A DNA stretch of 64,000 bases, taken from contig CAZVYG010000016.1 in assembly GCA_964631605.1 (NCBI GenBank), positions 15,040 to 79,039 of the forward strand. The letters are read 5' to 3'. Positions 1 to 8,499 of the stretch are shown here, in pieces. This DNA comes from JARKQH01 sp964631605. GTDB lineage: Bacteria; Verrucomicrobiota; Verrucomicrobiia; Limisphaerales; UBA8199. How positions within the stretch are numbered: the first letter of the stretch is position 1; every line of letters begins with the position of its first letter. The position numbers and the translations under genes were made by a program. Under the pieces are notes generated by a model. It searched no databases. It was not told the DNA's origin and worked only from the letters and a program-made list of their open reading frames with translations.

Positions 1-162
1 CCGTTCGAACCCGCGAAATTCCACAATGTGCAACCGCGCCTCCTTCACCTCGAGGTGCTCGTCCATGAGGATGGTGACCTTGCCATGACCCTCGATGCGG
101 GTCACGGGGTGAATGGTGAGCTGAACCGTATGGTTTCCGTCGCGGGGTGTGGTCGTGCTCAT
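1..162 (-). CDS. hoxH: NAD-reducing [NiFe] hydrogenase large subunit, N-terminal fragment
   Basis: Only the first 54 codons are in the window. They carry the hallmark N-terminal signature of [NiFe] hydrogenase large subunits, HPVTRIEGHGK, which lies near the active-site cavity. The subunit would hold the NiFe(CN)2CO centre, but the N-terminal and C-terminal CxxC ligand pairs lie beyond the edge. An in-frame ATG at 174, overlapping the end of hoxY by 8 nt, is an equally possible start. It is the last visible gene of the hoxFUYH operon. The family assignment is firm and the exact start is not. Confidence 0.9.
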   Translation of the reverse strand, partial: MSTTTPRDGNHTVQLTIHPVTRIEGHGKVTILMDEHLEVKEARLHIVEFRGFER

Positions 163-166
163 GGGC

Positions 167-721
167 TCAGTCATATTTCAGCCGTTCGTAGGCCAGCTTC
201 ACCGGCTGCCCGTTGAGGAGCGCGACCAGCGCATCCCAGATGGCGTCGGCGGGGGGCGGGCAACCGGGGATGAAATAATCAATCTTGACAACCTCCTGGC
301 ACGGGTAAACCCGGTTCAACAGCAGCGGGATTTCGGGGTCGTTCGGAATAATCCGGCCGGGATTCCAAAGCCCCGGGACCTTGAGGTAAGCCTCCTCGAG
401 GCATTCCTTGACCGGCACATGATTGCGCATGGCGGGGATGCCGCCGTTCAGGGCGCAGTCTCCCAAGGCGATGAGCACGTCACAGTGTTTCCGAAACTCT
501 TCCAGCACATGCACATTCTCCTCGTTGCAGCATCCTCCTTCGATAAGGCCGATGTCGCAGTGGCCGGTCAGCGTCTTGTAGTCGTTGATGGGCGAGCAGT
601 CGAACTCGACCAGTTCGGCCAGCTTCAGAATGCGCTCGTCAATGTCCAGGATGGACATGTGGCAGCCAAAACAGCCGGCCAGGCTGGCGGTCGCGATCCG
701 GGGTTTGGGTTTTGGGCTCAT
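167..721 (-). CDS. hoxY: NAD-reducing hydrogenase small subunit HoxY
   Basis: The 184-residue protein is the small, electron-transferring subunit of a group 3d [NiFe] hydrogenase. It relays electrons from HoxH to the HoxU/HoxF diaphorase in the cytoplasm. Visible ligands for the proximal [4Fe-4S] cluster are the CFGC pair near the N terminus, the Cys in GCCNEEN, the Cys in GDCALNGG and the C-terminal IPGCPPP. It lacks the Tat signal peptide and the long C-terminal domain of membrane-bound hydrogenases, as expected for a soluble enzyme. I chose the MSPKP start, which begins one base after the hoxU stop and has a GGAGG-like site in the end of hoxU. A longer in-frame extension overlaps hoxU and is unlikely. 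Confidence 0.93.
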   Translation of the reverse strand: MSPKPKPRIATASLAGCFGCHMSILDIDERILKLAELVEFDCSPINDYKTLTGHCDIGLIEGGCCNEENVHVLEEFRKHCDVLIALGDCALNGGIPAMRNHVPVKECLEEAYLKVPGLWNPGRIIPNDPEIPLLLNRVYPCQEVVKIDYFIPGCPPPADAIWDALVALLNGQPVKLAYERLKYD

Positions 722-722
722 T

Positions 723-1427
723 TCAGGCCTCCTGTTTGGCATGCCACTCGACACTGATGGGGTTTTGGTCAAACGGGCGCTGGCCCACCGGCACGGCATA
801 GCCGACCCGCTTTTTCATCAACGCGCCCACCGGGCACGAGGCGGTGACGCGGTCGGCGACGCGCAAGCCGGTGGCCGCCAGGGCCTCGCCATTGACCTGC
901 AGCCGTTTCCGATAGCCGCGCTCCACGAACTGGAACACGTTTTTGTTGTCCAGCTCCTGCGACACGCGCACGCAACGCCCGCACAGGATGCAGCGGTTGT
1001 GGTCGAGGTAAACGTCGGGATGGGACAGGTCAATCGGCCGGTTCGGGTTCAACAGGGGGAACTGCGGAGCGGTGATGCCGAAACGGTACGCCAGGGCCTG
1101 GAGCTCGCACAAACCGCTCTTTTCGCAAAACATGCAGTAGTGATTTCCCTCGACGAAGAGCATGTCGAGAATGGCCTTGCGAAACTCCAGAATCTCCGGG
1201 GTGTCGTTCTCGACGACCATCCCATCGGAAATGGTTTGCACACACGCGGCCTGGATGCGCCCGTTCACCCGGACCGAGCAAATCCGGCAGCTTCCGTGCG
1301 GGATCAGGTCTCTGAAGGCGCAGAGTCTGGGGATGTAAATGCCGGCCGCCTGGGCGGCTTTGAGAATGCTTTGTCCGGGCTGCCCGGTGACCGGTTTGCC
1401 ATCAATGGTAAAAGTAATCGCGGCCAT
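723..1427 (-). CDS. hoxU: NAD-reducing hydrogenase diaphorase subunit HoxU
   Basis: The 234-residue iron-sulfur subunit resembles the N-terminal part of NuoG. Residues 1-80 form a plant-type [2Fe-2S] ferredoxin domain with Cys in LCAF, SCRIC and AACV. A His/Cys cluster motif follows (NHYCMFCEKSGLC, an H-x-C-x2-C-x5-C arrangement). A ferredoxin-like cluster has CILCGRC plus a distal CPVGA. Together these form the electron path between HoxY and the FMN/NAD module in HoxF. The gene starts 13 nt after hoxF and ends one base before hoxY, so the genes are almost certainly co-transcribed. Length and motifs fit the family well. Confidence 0.93.
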   Translation of the reverse strand: MAAITFTIDGKPVTGQPGQSILKAAQAAGIYIPRLCAFRDLIPHGSCRICSVRVNGRIQAACVQTISDGMVVENDTPEILEFRKAILDMLFVEGNHYCMFCEKSGLCELQALAYRFGITAPQFPLLNPNRPIDLSHPDVYLDHNRCILCGRCVRVSQELDNKNVFQFVERGYRKRLQVNGEALAATGLRVADRVTASCPVGALMKKRVGYAVPVGQRPFDQNPISVEWHAKQEA

Positions 1428-1440
1428 AACGATTTGGAGG

Positions 1441-3252
1441 TTACACGTAGCGTGACAGACGGCCCACGCTCAGTTCGGAATCCACCACCGCCTTGGACAG
1501 ATCGAAGGTGGAGAGCAGACCGCGTTTGCGATCGCTGACGAGGTCCGTGTAGAGGGTCCTGAAATTCTCCAACGCGCCCAGCACCGGGTTGGGCGCGGCC
1601 TGTCCGAGACCGCACCGGCTGGTTTGGCTGATGACGTAGGAGAGCCGGCGCATGTAGTCCAGGTCGGCGGGTTCGCCCGCGCCGCTGACGACCTTGTGCA
1701 CGGCTTTCTTCAGCAGCACCAGGCCCACGCGGCACGGCGTGCAATGTCCGCAACTTTCGTGGATGAAAAAGTCCAGGTAGTGTTCGGCGATCTCGAGCTT
1801 GTTCCGGGCGCGGTTGAAAATGAGGATCGCTCCGCCGGTGGCCAGGTCGTCGTAACAGATGCGGCCCGAAAAGCGTTCCGGCCCGATCATTTGGCGGCAG
1901 GGCCCGCCGATGAGCATGGCGCCCGGGTTGTCGGCCTCCGCCAGGTCCAGCAGCTCGCGGGCGCTGATGCCAAAGGGCACCTCGTAAACCCCCGGCTTGC
2001 GGCAGTCGCCGCAAATCGAAAGCAGTTTCGTGCCCGTCGTCCGCTCGGAGCCCATCCCGGCGAACCAGGCGGCGCCTTTCTCCAGAATCCTGGACACGGC
2101 GCTGAAGGTTTCGACATTGTTGACGATGGTCGGGCAGCCCAAGTACCCCTTTTCGGCCGGGAAAGGCGGCCGGTTTTTGGGGTCCCCCCGCAGCCCCTCG
2201 CACGAACTGATGAGGGCGGTCTCCTCGCCGCAAACGTAGGCGCCCGCGCCGAGCTGAATGCGGATGTCAAAGTCAAAGCCTTTGCGGCCGAGAATGTCCT
2301 TGCCCAGCCAGCCGCGCCGGCGCCGCTCGGCCAGCACGTGCTCCAGGAACGCTTGGAGGTAGGCATATTCGCCCCGGAGGTACACAATGCCGGCGTTGCT
2401 GCCCAGGGCATAGCCGGCAATCGTCATGCCCTCAAACACCTGGTCCGGCCGCTCGGTCAACAACACCCGGTCCTTGAACGTGCCCGGCTCGCCCTCGTCC
2501 GCGTTGCATAGCACGTAGCGCTTGGTGCCCGGCGCGTTCCGCGCAAATTCCCACTTCATGCCGGTGGCAAAACCGGCTCCCCCGCGGCCCCGCAGCCGGG
2601 AAGCCCGCACCTCGGCCACGACCTCCTCCGGCGACCGCTTCAGCGCCGCCTCCAGGCCGGCGGGCGATTCGAAATCCGAGAAATGCACCGGGCCGCGCCG
2701 CCGCAGGTTGTTGCGCACCATCGCATGCACCAGCGGATGCGCGTTGTTGCCGTCCCCCAACAGGGTTACCAGTTGGCCCGGATCCAGGTGCCGCCGCAGC
2801 TCGCGAACCACCTTCCGCCCCCGCTCCGGTGTCAGGTTGGGCACCACCACGTCATTGACCAGCGCCGCCGGGGCCTGGTCGCTCATGCCAATGCAGGGCG
2901 TGTGCGTCAGCGTGATGGCCCCGTCCGCCGTGGTTTCCCCCATCGTCACCCCCAACTCCTTGGCCATGGCGTCGGCCACCTCCTCGTAACCCTTCATCCA
3001 GTCCACAATGTCCTTGCACAGGCGAATTATCACCTTCCCGCGCGGCTTCACCGACAGAAAGGAATAAAAGGTCACCACGCTTTCGACCTCCACCCGATGC
3101 GAATTCACCGCGTGGGCGATACACTCCATCGCTTCGACGGAGACGCAGCCCAAACGCCGTTGCACCGCAATGACAATGTCCATCATCCGTGTCCGGTCAT
3201 TGCCATACCTTCGACAGATGTCTTCAACCACGCCAGTCAGGGCCCGCTTCAT
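1441..3252 (-). CDS. hoxF: NAD-reducing hydrogenase diaphorase subunit HoxF (NuoE-NuoF fusion)
   Basis: The 603-residue protein fuses a NuoE-like N-terminal domain (about 1-150) to a NuoF-like domain. The NuoF part shows the NADH-binding loop GRGGAGFATG, the FMN-binding NADEGEPGTFKDR and a C-terminal [4Fe-4S] motif ESCGHCTPCR with a further SRCGLG Cys. It catalyses H2-linked NAD+ reduction, or the reverse, at the FMN site. The NuoE part keeps only two of the four usual [2Fe-2S] cysteines (LCKDIV and PCIGMSD). As I remember it, Ralstonia HoxF shows the same pattern, so this is probably a subtype trait rather than damage. No hoxE is present, consistent with a Ralstonia-like soluble hydrogenase. 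It is the first gene of the operon. Confidence 0.95.
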   Translation of the reverse strand: MKRALTGVVEDICRRYGNDRTRMMDIVIAVQRRLGCVSVEAMECIAHAVNSHRVEVESVVTFYSFLSVKPRGKVIIRLCKDIVDWMKGYEEVADAMAKELGVTMGETTADGAITLTHTPCIGMSDQAPAALVNDVVVPNLTPERGRKVVRELRRHLDPGQLVTLLGDGNNAHPLVHAMVRNNLRRRGPVHFSDFESPAGLEAALKRSPEEVVAEVRASRLRGRGGAGFATGMKWEFARNAPGTKRYVLCNADEGEPGTFKDRVLLTERPDQVFEGMTIAGYALGSNAGIVYLRGEYAYLQAFLEHVLAERRRRGWLGKDILGRKGFDFDIRIQLGAGAYVCGEETALISSCEGLRGDPKNRPPFPAEKGYLGCPTIVNNVETFSAVSRILEKGAAWFAGMGSERTTGTKLLSICGDCRKPGVYEVPFGISARELLDLAEADNPGAMLIGGPCRQMIGPERFSGRICYDDLATGGAILIFNRARNKLEIAEHYLDFFIHESCGHCTPCRVGLVLLKKAVHKVVSGAGEPADLDYMRRLSYVISQTSRCGLGQAAPNPVLGALENFRTLYTDLVSDRKRGLLSTFDLSKAVVDSELSVGRLSRYV

Positions 3253-3559
3253 GGCAGCTTTAGGGAATTTTTTCTAATTATCCCGACGACTTGGAAAAGA
3301 GCAAGAAAAAAACTGATGCTTATGAATAAATCCTTCTTATCATTAAATAAGTAAATCTTGGACCAATCGGATGGCTATCCCAGCAGCGTCTGGCATAACC
3401 GGCTTTCCGGTCCGTGGCTGGCGCGTCTGACGCCTTGGCCCGGCTGCGGCCAAAGCCCTGGAAAAGCCGCCGTTCAAGGCCCGGAATAGCGCCTCGCCGC
3501 GGTCGCAGGGCAGGGCTTGGCCGTCCGGTCCTCCGGCAGCGCCCGGGAGCGCTGACGCT
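3253..3559. other. Intergenic region upstream of hoxF, promoter location not resolved
   Basis: These 307 bases contain no convincing gene. The part next to hoxF (about 3253-3360) is strikingly AT-rich compared with its surroundings, as expected for a promoter region of the minus-strand hox operon. I could not pick a convincing -35/-10 or sigma54 -24/-12 pair. A short hairpin (TTGGCC/GGCCAA, 3435-3453) lies between this region and the end of the next upstream minus-strand gene and could help terminate that gene. Confidence 0.5.
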
Positions 3560-4096
3560 TCACCTCAAAACCGCGCGGTAAAACCTGGAGATGGGGCCGT
3601 CGGCCTTTGGCTCGGCATAGATGGTGATCGAACTGGTGGCGGTCAGCGTGTACAAATAGGCCCAGTCGAGCAGGTTGGTGGAGGTCTCCAGGTCGTATTG
3701 CCGGCCGGGCTGCCCTTTCAATTCCAACCGGACGGTGCCCGCCGGCTGTATTTGAATGCCGCCCCATTCGGGGCTGCGCGTGTCCAGGGTGAATAAACCG
3801 GACGGCCCGGAAGCCGTCCCGCCCAGGTGGGCGGGGCGCAAGACGGTGTCCAGGGTGAACAACGGGGACGGCGCCGAGACTTCACTGGCGCGAGCGGTGC
3901 AAAAGAGCAGCATCAGGCAGGCCGCCAGCAGGGCGGCGCCAAGGCGGGGAACTGCCCACCCGGCCGGGGATTTGACTCGAGCCGGTTTCCCGCCGGAGAG
4001 GGGAGGCAGCTCGTCCGTGAGTACCGCCGACGCGGAGCGGTTGGCGGGCGATGGTCGCAGGCCGAGTGTGTTCTGGTCGTGAGCGTTGGTATTCAT
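3560..4096 (-). CDS. Small secreted protein with C-terminal FYR-type domain
   Basis: I do not recognise a functional family. The 178-residue protein has a proline/serine-rich N-terminal stretch, then a hydrophobic segment (LGAALLAACLMLLF) that looks like a late signal peptide or membrane anchor. Two copies of a short LFTLDT element follow about 25 residues apart. The C terminus is a beta-rich domain with YDLETSTNLLDW and ends in SRFYRAVLR, a pattern I associate with secreted Verrucomicrobia proteins. I took the ATG at 4096; the longer open frame upstream runs into the intergenic gap and looks like non-coding sequence. It follows the SUMF1-like gene in the same direction. Confidence 0.55.
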   Translation of the reverse strand: MNTNAHDQNTLGLRPSPANRSASAVLTDELPPLSGGKPARVKSPAGWAVPRLGAALLAACLMLLFCTARASEVSAPSPLFTLDTVLRPAHLGGTASGPSGLFTLDTRSPEWGGIQIQPAGTVRLELKGQPGRQYDLETSTNLLDWAYLYTLTATSSITIYAEPKADGPISRFYRAVLR

Positions 4097-4182
4097 TGGA
4101 GCGAGTTGGCGAGGTTTGGATTCACGTTGCCTGAGTTCGTGGCGGCGGTCTGAACCCCGACCATACCTTGATGGGTTCAAGG

Positions 4183-5376
4183 TTATTGGCCCCGGACACA
4201 GCGGAACCCGACCTCGGGATACGCGTCGGTGGGCATGGAATAGTACCGGGCGGCGCAGCGAAGGTAGTTGGCGTTGCTTCCCCAACCGCCCCCGCGGATG
4301 ATGCGAAGGGAACCGGTTGGCGGCCCGCGCGGGTCGGTTTGGGTGGCTCCCGCGTCGCTGTACCAGCCGCCTACGAACCAGTCCCAACACCATTCCCACA
4401 CATTGCCGGCCGGGTCAAAAAGGCCATAGCCATTGGGAGAGAACGACGCCACGGGGCTGGTGTAGGGCATGCCGCCCGTGGCATAGGTCGGATGATACCC
4501 CCGGGTGACGCTGATGTCGTAGTATTCATTGGTCCGGCTGGCGTAATTGGCCTGGAGGTGAGTGATCGTGTCGCCCCACGGAAACCGTTTGCCGCTCAAC
4601 CCGCCTCGCGCCGCCTTTTCCCACTCCGCCTCGGTGGGGAGACGATAACCGTTGGCGTCCCACTTGACGTAGGGCGCCGTTTGGCCGGTTTTATAGATGT
4701 TGGTGAGCGTGATGTCAGTATAGTAAGCCGGCGTCCGCCCCTCGGACTGCGAACGGGCGTTGCACCACTTCACCGCGTCGAACCAGTTGACCATCTGGAC
4801 CGGATGCGCCGTTCCCTTGCCGGCGCCGGCGTTGCTGAACCCGTAGCCGCGGGTCAGGGCCCACCGATACACACTGTCCCAGAGGGCCTTGCTCACCTCG
4901 GCCTTTTCAATATGAAAGCCGCTAAGCGGAACCGAATGGACAGGGCGCTCGTAGGTCTCGCCTTCATTAAAGGTGTCACCCATGTCAAAGGCGCCCGCGG
5001 GAATCAACACCAGCCCCTGCGGATCGCTGTCATCCGCCAGAATGTTCACGCGGCATTGCGTGGTGAACTGCCCATCCCAGTCAGCCCCCGCGTTCCAAAC
5101 CACGGCTTTATCGGGGCCGGGCGCAATCCCGCCCCCCACCGCGCCCGCAAAAGAGCGGGCCGGCACCGTCCAGGTGGCTCCGCCATCGGCTGAGACCTGA
5201 ATGAGCACGGACAGGGCGCTGCTGTCCGGATCGCTCAGATCATAAAGAATATCCACCAGCTCGGTTCCCGGCCGCTGCGCCGCCCGCACGTTCGAGACTG
5301 TCGGGGCGGCGGCATGGGTCTCCAGCCCGGCACCGACCCAAAGGCCGGCCACCAGCAGGCAGAGGCTTCTGACCAT
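4183..5376 (-). CDS. Secreted SUMF1/FGE-fold domain protein
   Basis: The 397-residue protein starts with a signal peptide (MVRSLCLLVAGLWVGAG then THAAAP), followed by an Ig-like domain of about 90 residues (DPDSSALSV, SADGGATW). A formylglycine-generating-enzyme-like domain comes next. Typical SUMF1-fold motifs are visible: IPAGAFDMGD, YRLPTEAEWEKAARGG, FPWGD, NVWEWCWDW, RIIRGGGW and GFRCVRG. The paired catalytic cysteines of true sulfatase maturases are not present in the LRCAARY region, so I do not expect formylglycine-generating activity. Such domains often bind ligands or serve other oxidases. Upstream in-frame ATGs would add residues before the signal peptide; the chosen start has a GGAA sequence upstream. 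Confidence 0.8.
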   Translation of the reverse strand: MVRSLCLLVAGLWVGAGLETHAAAPTVSNVRAAQRPGTELVDILYDLSDPDSSALSVLIQVSADGGATWTVPARSFAGAVGGGIAPGPDKAVVWNAGADWDGQFTTQCRVNILADDSDPQGLVLIPAGAFDMGDTFNEGETYERPVHSVPLSGFHIEKAEVSKALWDSVYRWALTRGYGFSNAGAGKGTAHPVQMVNWFDAVKWCNARSQSEGRTPAYYTDITLTNIYKTGQTAPYVKWDANGYRLPTEAEWEKAARGGLSGKRFPWGDTITHLQANYASRTNEYYDISVTRGYHPTYATGGMPYTSPVASFSPNGYGLFDPAGNVWEWCWDWFVGGWYSDAGATQTDPRGPPTGSLRIIRGGGWGSNANYLRCAARYYSMPTDAYPEVGFRCVRGQ

Positions 5377-5579
5377 GATGTTTCCAAATGGGTTGTCATG
5401 ACGTAACGTCCGGCATGCTTGAAGGTGATGAATCTTCATATCCATAAGATTTGGTTTTGTCAGGCGCATCATGGGAGAAAAAATTGCCGATCGCCGCCCC
5501 GAGTGTCAAGTGAAGTCGCCAGGTTCACTGCCTTTCACCTGCCGACCTTTGACTCCGGGGAAAGGCGGCCTCTTGCGTC

Positions 5580-6422
5580 TTACGGCGCCGGGAGTGCCAG
5601 CCGGCTGCCTGCGGCGCAGGGCTGGCAGCGGCCGGGGAACTCCGCCCATAGCCGGGCGGTGGCCGCCATGCCGGTGCAATGGCCGACGGCAATCTGGTGG
5701 GGTTGCCAGTCGTGAAAGGCCGCCAGCGTGCGGTGCATCCGGTCTGGGCCGGCGCGCAACAGGTGCAGGCCGCCCAGCAATGTGTGCACGGGACGCCGGC
5801 CGGTCAGCTTCCGGATGTGCTCCACTGTGTTGACCACGCCCGAATGGCCGCAACCCAGCAAAATGACCAAGCCGTCGCGGGTGTCGAAAAACAGAGCCTG
5901 GTCGTCCTCGAGGGGATCGGGTCGCGTGCAGGCGGCATCCAGGAAGAAGTCTCCGCCCGTGTCCTCGAACTCGCTGTTCCGCGGAATCTCGCCGGTAACG
6001 AACAGGCCTGGAATGATTTCGGTTGGTCCGGTAGTCCACGTGACCAACGGTTCGCTCGCCAATGCCTCCGCCGTGCGGGGCGGCATCCCGATGTATCGGC
6101 CCGCGCCCTCCGGCCCGCGGGAAAACTTCGGAGCGACCGCGGCGGGATGCAGAAACAACCGCGCTTGCGGGGCGACCGTGCGGACCGCGTCCAGCCCGCC
6201 CGTGTGGTCGTAATGGCCGTGGCTCAGGACGATGGCGCTGAGATTGTCCCAGCGGATGCCCAAGGCTTCCGCGTTGCGCCGCACCAGGTCGCTTTGGCCG
6301 GCGTCAAAAAGCACGGTCCGATCTCCCGCCTGGAGGTGGAACGCCAGTCCATGTTCAGCCTGAAGGCCGGCGCGCGGCACGCTGTTTTCGACCAGCACGG
6401 TGATGACCCAATCGTTACTCAT
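5580..6422 (-). CDS. Metallo-beta-lactamase-fold hydrolase (COG1237-like)
   Basis: The 280-residue cytoplasmic protein has the metal-binding signature SHGHYDHTGGL, downstream metal ligands in LLGCGHSGVVNT and a C-terminal VGHCTG histidine. This layout matches the COG1237 branch, related to archaeal dihydropterin-phosphate synthases of methanopterin synthesis. The substrate cannot be inferred here. The start (MSNDWVI) overlaps the stop of the upstream thioesterase by 8 nt, which indicates translational coupling. The upstream in-frame extension lies entirely inside the thioesterase gene and was rejected. Fold confidence is high and specificity confidence is low. Confidence 0.85.
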   Translation of the reverse strand: MSNDWVITVLVENSVPRAGLQAEHGLAFHLQAGDRTVLFDAGQSDLVRRNAEALGIRWDNLSAIVLSHGHYDHTGGLDAVRTVAPQARLFLHPAAVAPKFSRGPEGAGRYIGMPPRTAEALASEPLVTWTTGPTEIIPGLFVTGEIPRNSEFEDTGGDFFLDAACTRPDPLEDDQALFFDTRDGLVILLGCGHSGVVNTVEHIRKLTGRRPVHTLLGGLHLLRAGPDRMHRTLAAFHDWQPHQIAVGHCTGMAATARLWAEFPGRCQPCAAGSRLALPAP

Positions 6423-6846
6423 GGATTTCCATAAATTTGCCGTGGGCCCAGGCCGCCAGGCAACCTTGTTGTTCCAACTCCGCCTCGAGCAGGTGCAGCG
6501 GCGCAGCCGATTGTTTGAGGCGGGCGCGAATGGTGAGGGGTTGTCCCACCTGTACCGGTTTGCGGTAGCGCACCCGCAGTTCGGCAGTGAACGCGCGGCA
6601 ACCGCGGGCAAACAGGCAGTTGGTCATGGCCCCGTCCAGCAAGGTGGCGATCATCCCGCCGTGCATTACGCCCGCGTAGCCCTCGAGCCCGGGATGCCCG
6701 ATGAAGGTGGTGCTGACACCGCCATCCTCCTGCAACTCGAATTCGAGGCCTAGGCCGAAAGGATTGGACCGGCTGCAGACCAAGCAGTAAGGGTGAGCCG
6801 ACCGCTGCATGGCGGTCCAGGCGGTCTGGTCATGGTTGGCACTCAT
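6415..6846 (-). CDS. PaaI-like hotdog-fold thioesterase
   Basis: The 143-residue protein has the hotdog signature of PaaI-type acyl-CoA thioesterases: YCLVC near the N terminus, then EGYAGVMHGGMIATLLDGAM, where the HGG loop and the following acidic residue form the active site. The C-terminal strands include ELRVRYRKPVQVG. It is expected to hydrolyse small acyl- or aryl-CoA thioesters in the cytoplasm. Its end overlaps the metallo-hydrolase gene, so the pair forms a small operon. I used the MSANHD start; the longer frame adds a non-conserved leader. Confidence 0.85.
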   Translation of the reverse strand: MSANHDQTAWTAMQRSAHPYCLVCSRSNPFGLGLEFELQEDGGVSTTFIGHPGLEGYAGVMHGGMIATLLDGAMTNCLFARGCRAFTAELRVRYRKPVQVGQPLTIRARLKQSAAPLHLLEAELEQQGCLAAWAHGKFMEIHE

Positions 6847-6946
6847 CTGGCTTGGCTTATGAGCACTCCGGATGCCAGCCAAGGGGTCAGTCCTATAATT
6901 TTAGCAAGACGGTGGGCGGCGAGGGGGCGATCGTATCCAGGAACTC

Positions 6947-6967
6947 GCACGGGCGGGACGCCCGTGC
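6947..6967. repeat. Perfect 9-bp stem palindrome (REP-like)
   Basis: GCACGGGCG and CGCCCGTGC flank a 3-base spacer, forming a perfect hairpin in the divergent gap between the thioesterase (minus) and the sigma54 activator (plus). The sequence style, with its GGGCGGGACGCCC core, is that of short intergenic palindromic repeats. A TATAAT box occurs just upstream (6893-6898), but without a well-spaced -35. Confidence 0.5.
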
Positions 6968-7075
6968 CACCGGCGCTGCATGGACTCACGGGCAGGGCAT
7001 CCATGCCACGTGGACCGGAATAAATGTGGACGCGCCAGGCTGGCGCAGGGTGACCGAGCCGGTTATAGTAGCCGC

Positions 7076-8401
7076 ATGGTAAATAACCTCCTGGATTATG
7101 TTCCGGACGGGATGTTTACCGTGGACGCGGACTGGCGGGTCACTTCCTTCAATCGCGCTGCGGAACAGATCACGGGCATCCCCCGGGCGGAAGCCATCGG
7201 CCGCCCGTGTTGCGATGTATTCCGGGCGAGCATTTGTGAAAATGCGTGCGCGTTGCGGCAAACGCTGCGCACCGGCCGGCCCGTGCTGAACAAAGTGGTT
7301 TACATTGTGGACGCACGGGGCCAGAAAATTCCGATCAGCATTTCGACGGCGGTGTTGAAGGATGAACGGGGGCGGGTGATTGGGGGAGTGGAGAGTTTCC
7401 GCGATTTGCGGCTGGTGGAGCAACTGCACCAGGAGCTTCGGCAGCAGGATTCGTTTTCTGATATTATCGGCCGGAGCGTGGCGATGCGGCAGCTCTTCGA
7501 AATTCTTCCCCAGGTGGCGGAAAGCGAGGCCACGGTGCTCATCGAGGGCGCCAGCGGCACCGGCAAGGAGTTGGTGGCCCGCGCGTTGCACAACCTGTCT
7601 CGCCGGGCCAAGCGGCCTTTTGTGGCAGTCAACTGCGGGGCGCTGCCGGACACCCTGCTGGAATCGGAGTTGTTCGGCTACAAGGCCGGCGCCTTCACCG
7701 ACGCGCGCCGCAACAAGCCGGGCCGGTTCGCGCTGGCTGACGGCGGCACGATTTTCCTCGACGAGATCGGCGATATTTCACCAGCCATGCAGACTCGGTT
7801 GCTTCGGGTTTTGCAGGAAAGGACCTATGAACCGCTGGGCTCCGTCGAGCCCGTCAAGGCCAATGTCCGGGTGATCGCCGCCACCAACCGGAATCTGCGG
7901 GAGCGGGTCGAGCAGGGCCATTTCCGCGAAGACCTGTTTTACCGCATTCACATTGTCCGCCTCGAACTGCCCGGCTTGCGCGAGCGGCGCGAGGACATCC
8001 CTCTCCTGGTGGATCATTTCATTGCCCGCTTCAACCGGCTGAAAGGAAAGGACATCTCAGGCGTCTCCGACGAGGTGCTGGCGCGGCTGATGGAGTATGA
8101 TTTCCCGGGCAATATCCGGGAGCTGGAAAACATCATCGAACACGCCTTTGTGCTTTGCCGCGGCGGGGTGATTGAGACCAAACACCTGCCTCCCTCCTTG
8201 CGCGGCGGATCCGCAGAGGAGGCTTTACCCACAGGCCGGCCCATGACTTTGGCGGCCATGGAAAAGGTTATGATCACCAATGCCCTGCGCCGGAACGGCG
8301 GCAACCGGAGGAAAGCCGCCGCAGAGCTGGGCATAGACCCGAGCACACTATTCCGAAAGCTGAAGGGCCTGAAGTTGCCCTGGCAGGCCAAAGACGGCTG
8401 A
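7076..8401 (+). CDS. Sigma54-dependent activator with N-terminal Cys-rich PAS domain
   Basis: The 441-residue regulator has a PAS domain (about 1-115), a sigma54-interacting AAA+ domain (about 135-360) and a Fis-type helix-turn-helix at the C terminus (GGNRRKAAAELGIDPSTLFRKLK). The PAS domain contains CCDVFRASICENACAL, a cluster of cysteines that could bind metal, haem or an Fe-S cluster or act as a redox switch; that is inference. The AAA+ domain has Walker A GASGTGKE near residue 160, Walker B IFLDEIGD and a GAFTDA loop in place of the canonical GAFTGA, a variant that I believe occurs in other PAS-type activators. The start MVNNLL is the first ATG before the PAS domain. It probably controls the genes that follow. 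Confidence 0.92.
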   Translation: MVNNLLDYVPDGMFTVDADWRVTSFNRAAEQITGIPRAEAIGRPCCDVFRASICENACALRQTLRTGRPVLNKVVYIVDARGQKIPISISTAVLKDERGRVIGGVESFRDLRLVEQLHQELRQQDSFSDIIGRSVAMRQLFEILPQVAESEATVLIEGASGTGKELVARALHNLSRRAKRPFVAVNCGALPDTLLESELFGYKAGAFTDARRNKPGRFALADGGTIFLDEIGDISPAMQTRLLRVLQERTYEPLGSVEPVKANVRVIAATNRNLRERVEQGHFREDLFYRIHIVRLELPGLRERREDIPLLVDHFIARFNRLKGKDISGVSDEVLARLMEYDFPGNIRELENIIEHAFVLCRGGVIETKHLPPSLRGGSAEEALPTGRPMTLAAMEKVMITNALRRNGGNRRKAAAELGIDPSTLFRKLKGLKLPWQAKDG

Positions 8402-8499
8402 ATGAGGCGCGTTTCTTGGCGGTTGGCATCCTTTAGGCAGCAACAGACGAACGAACCGATGAAACTCACAAGCAGATACCAACCTCCCTACTCCCCGCC

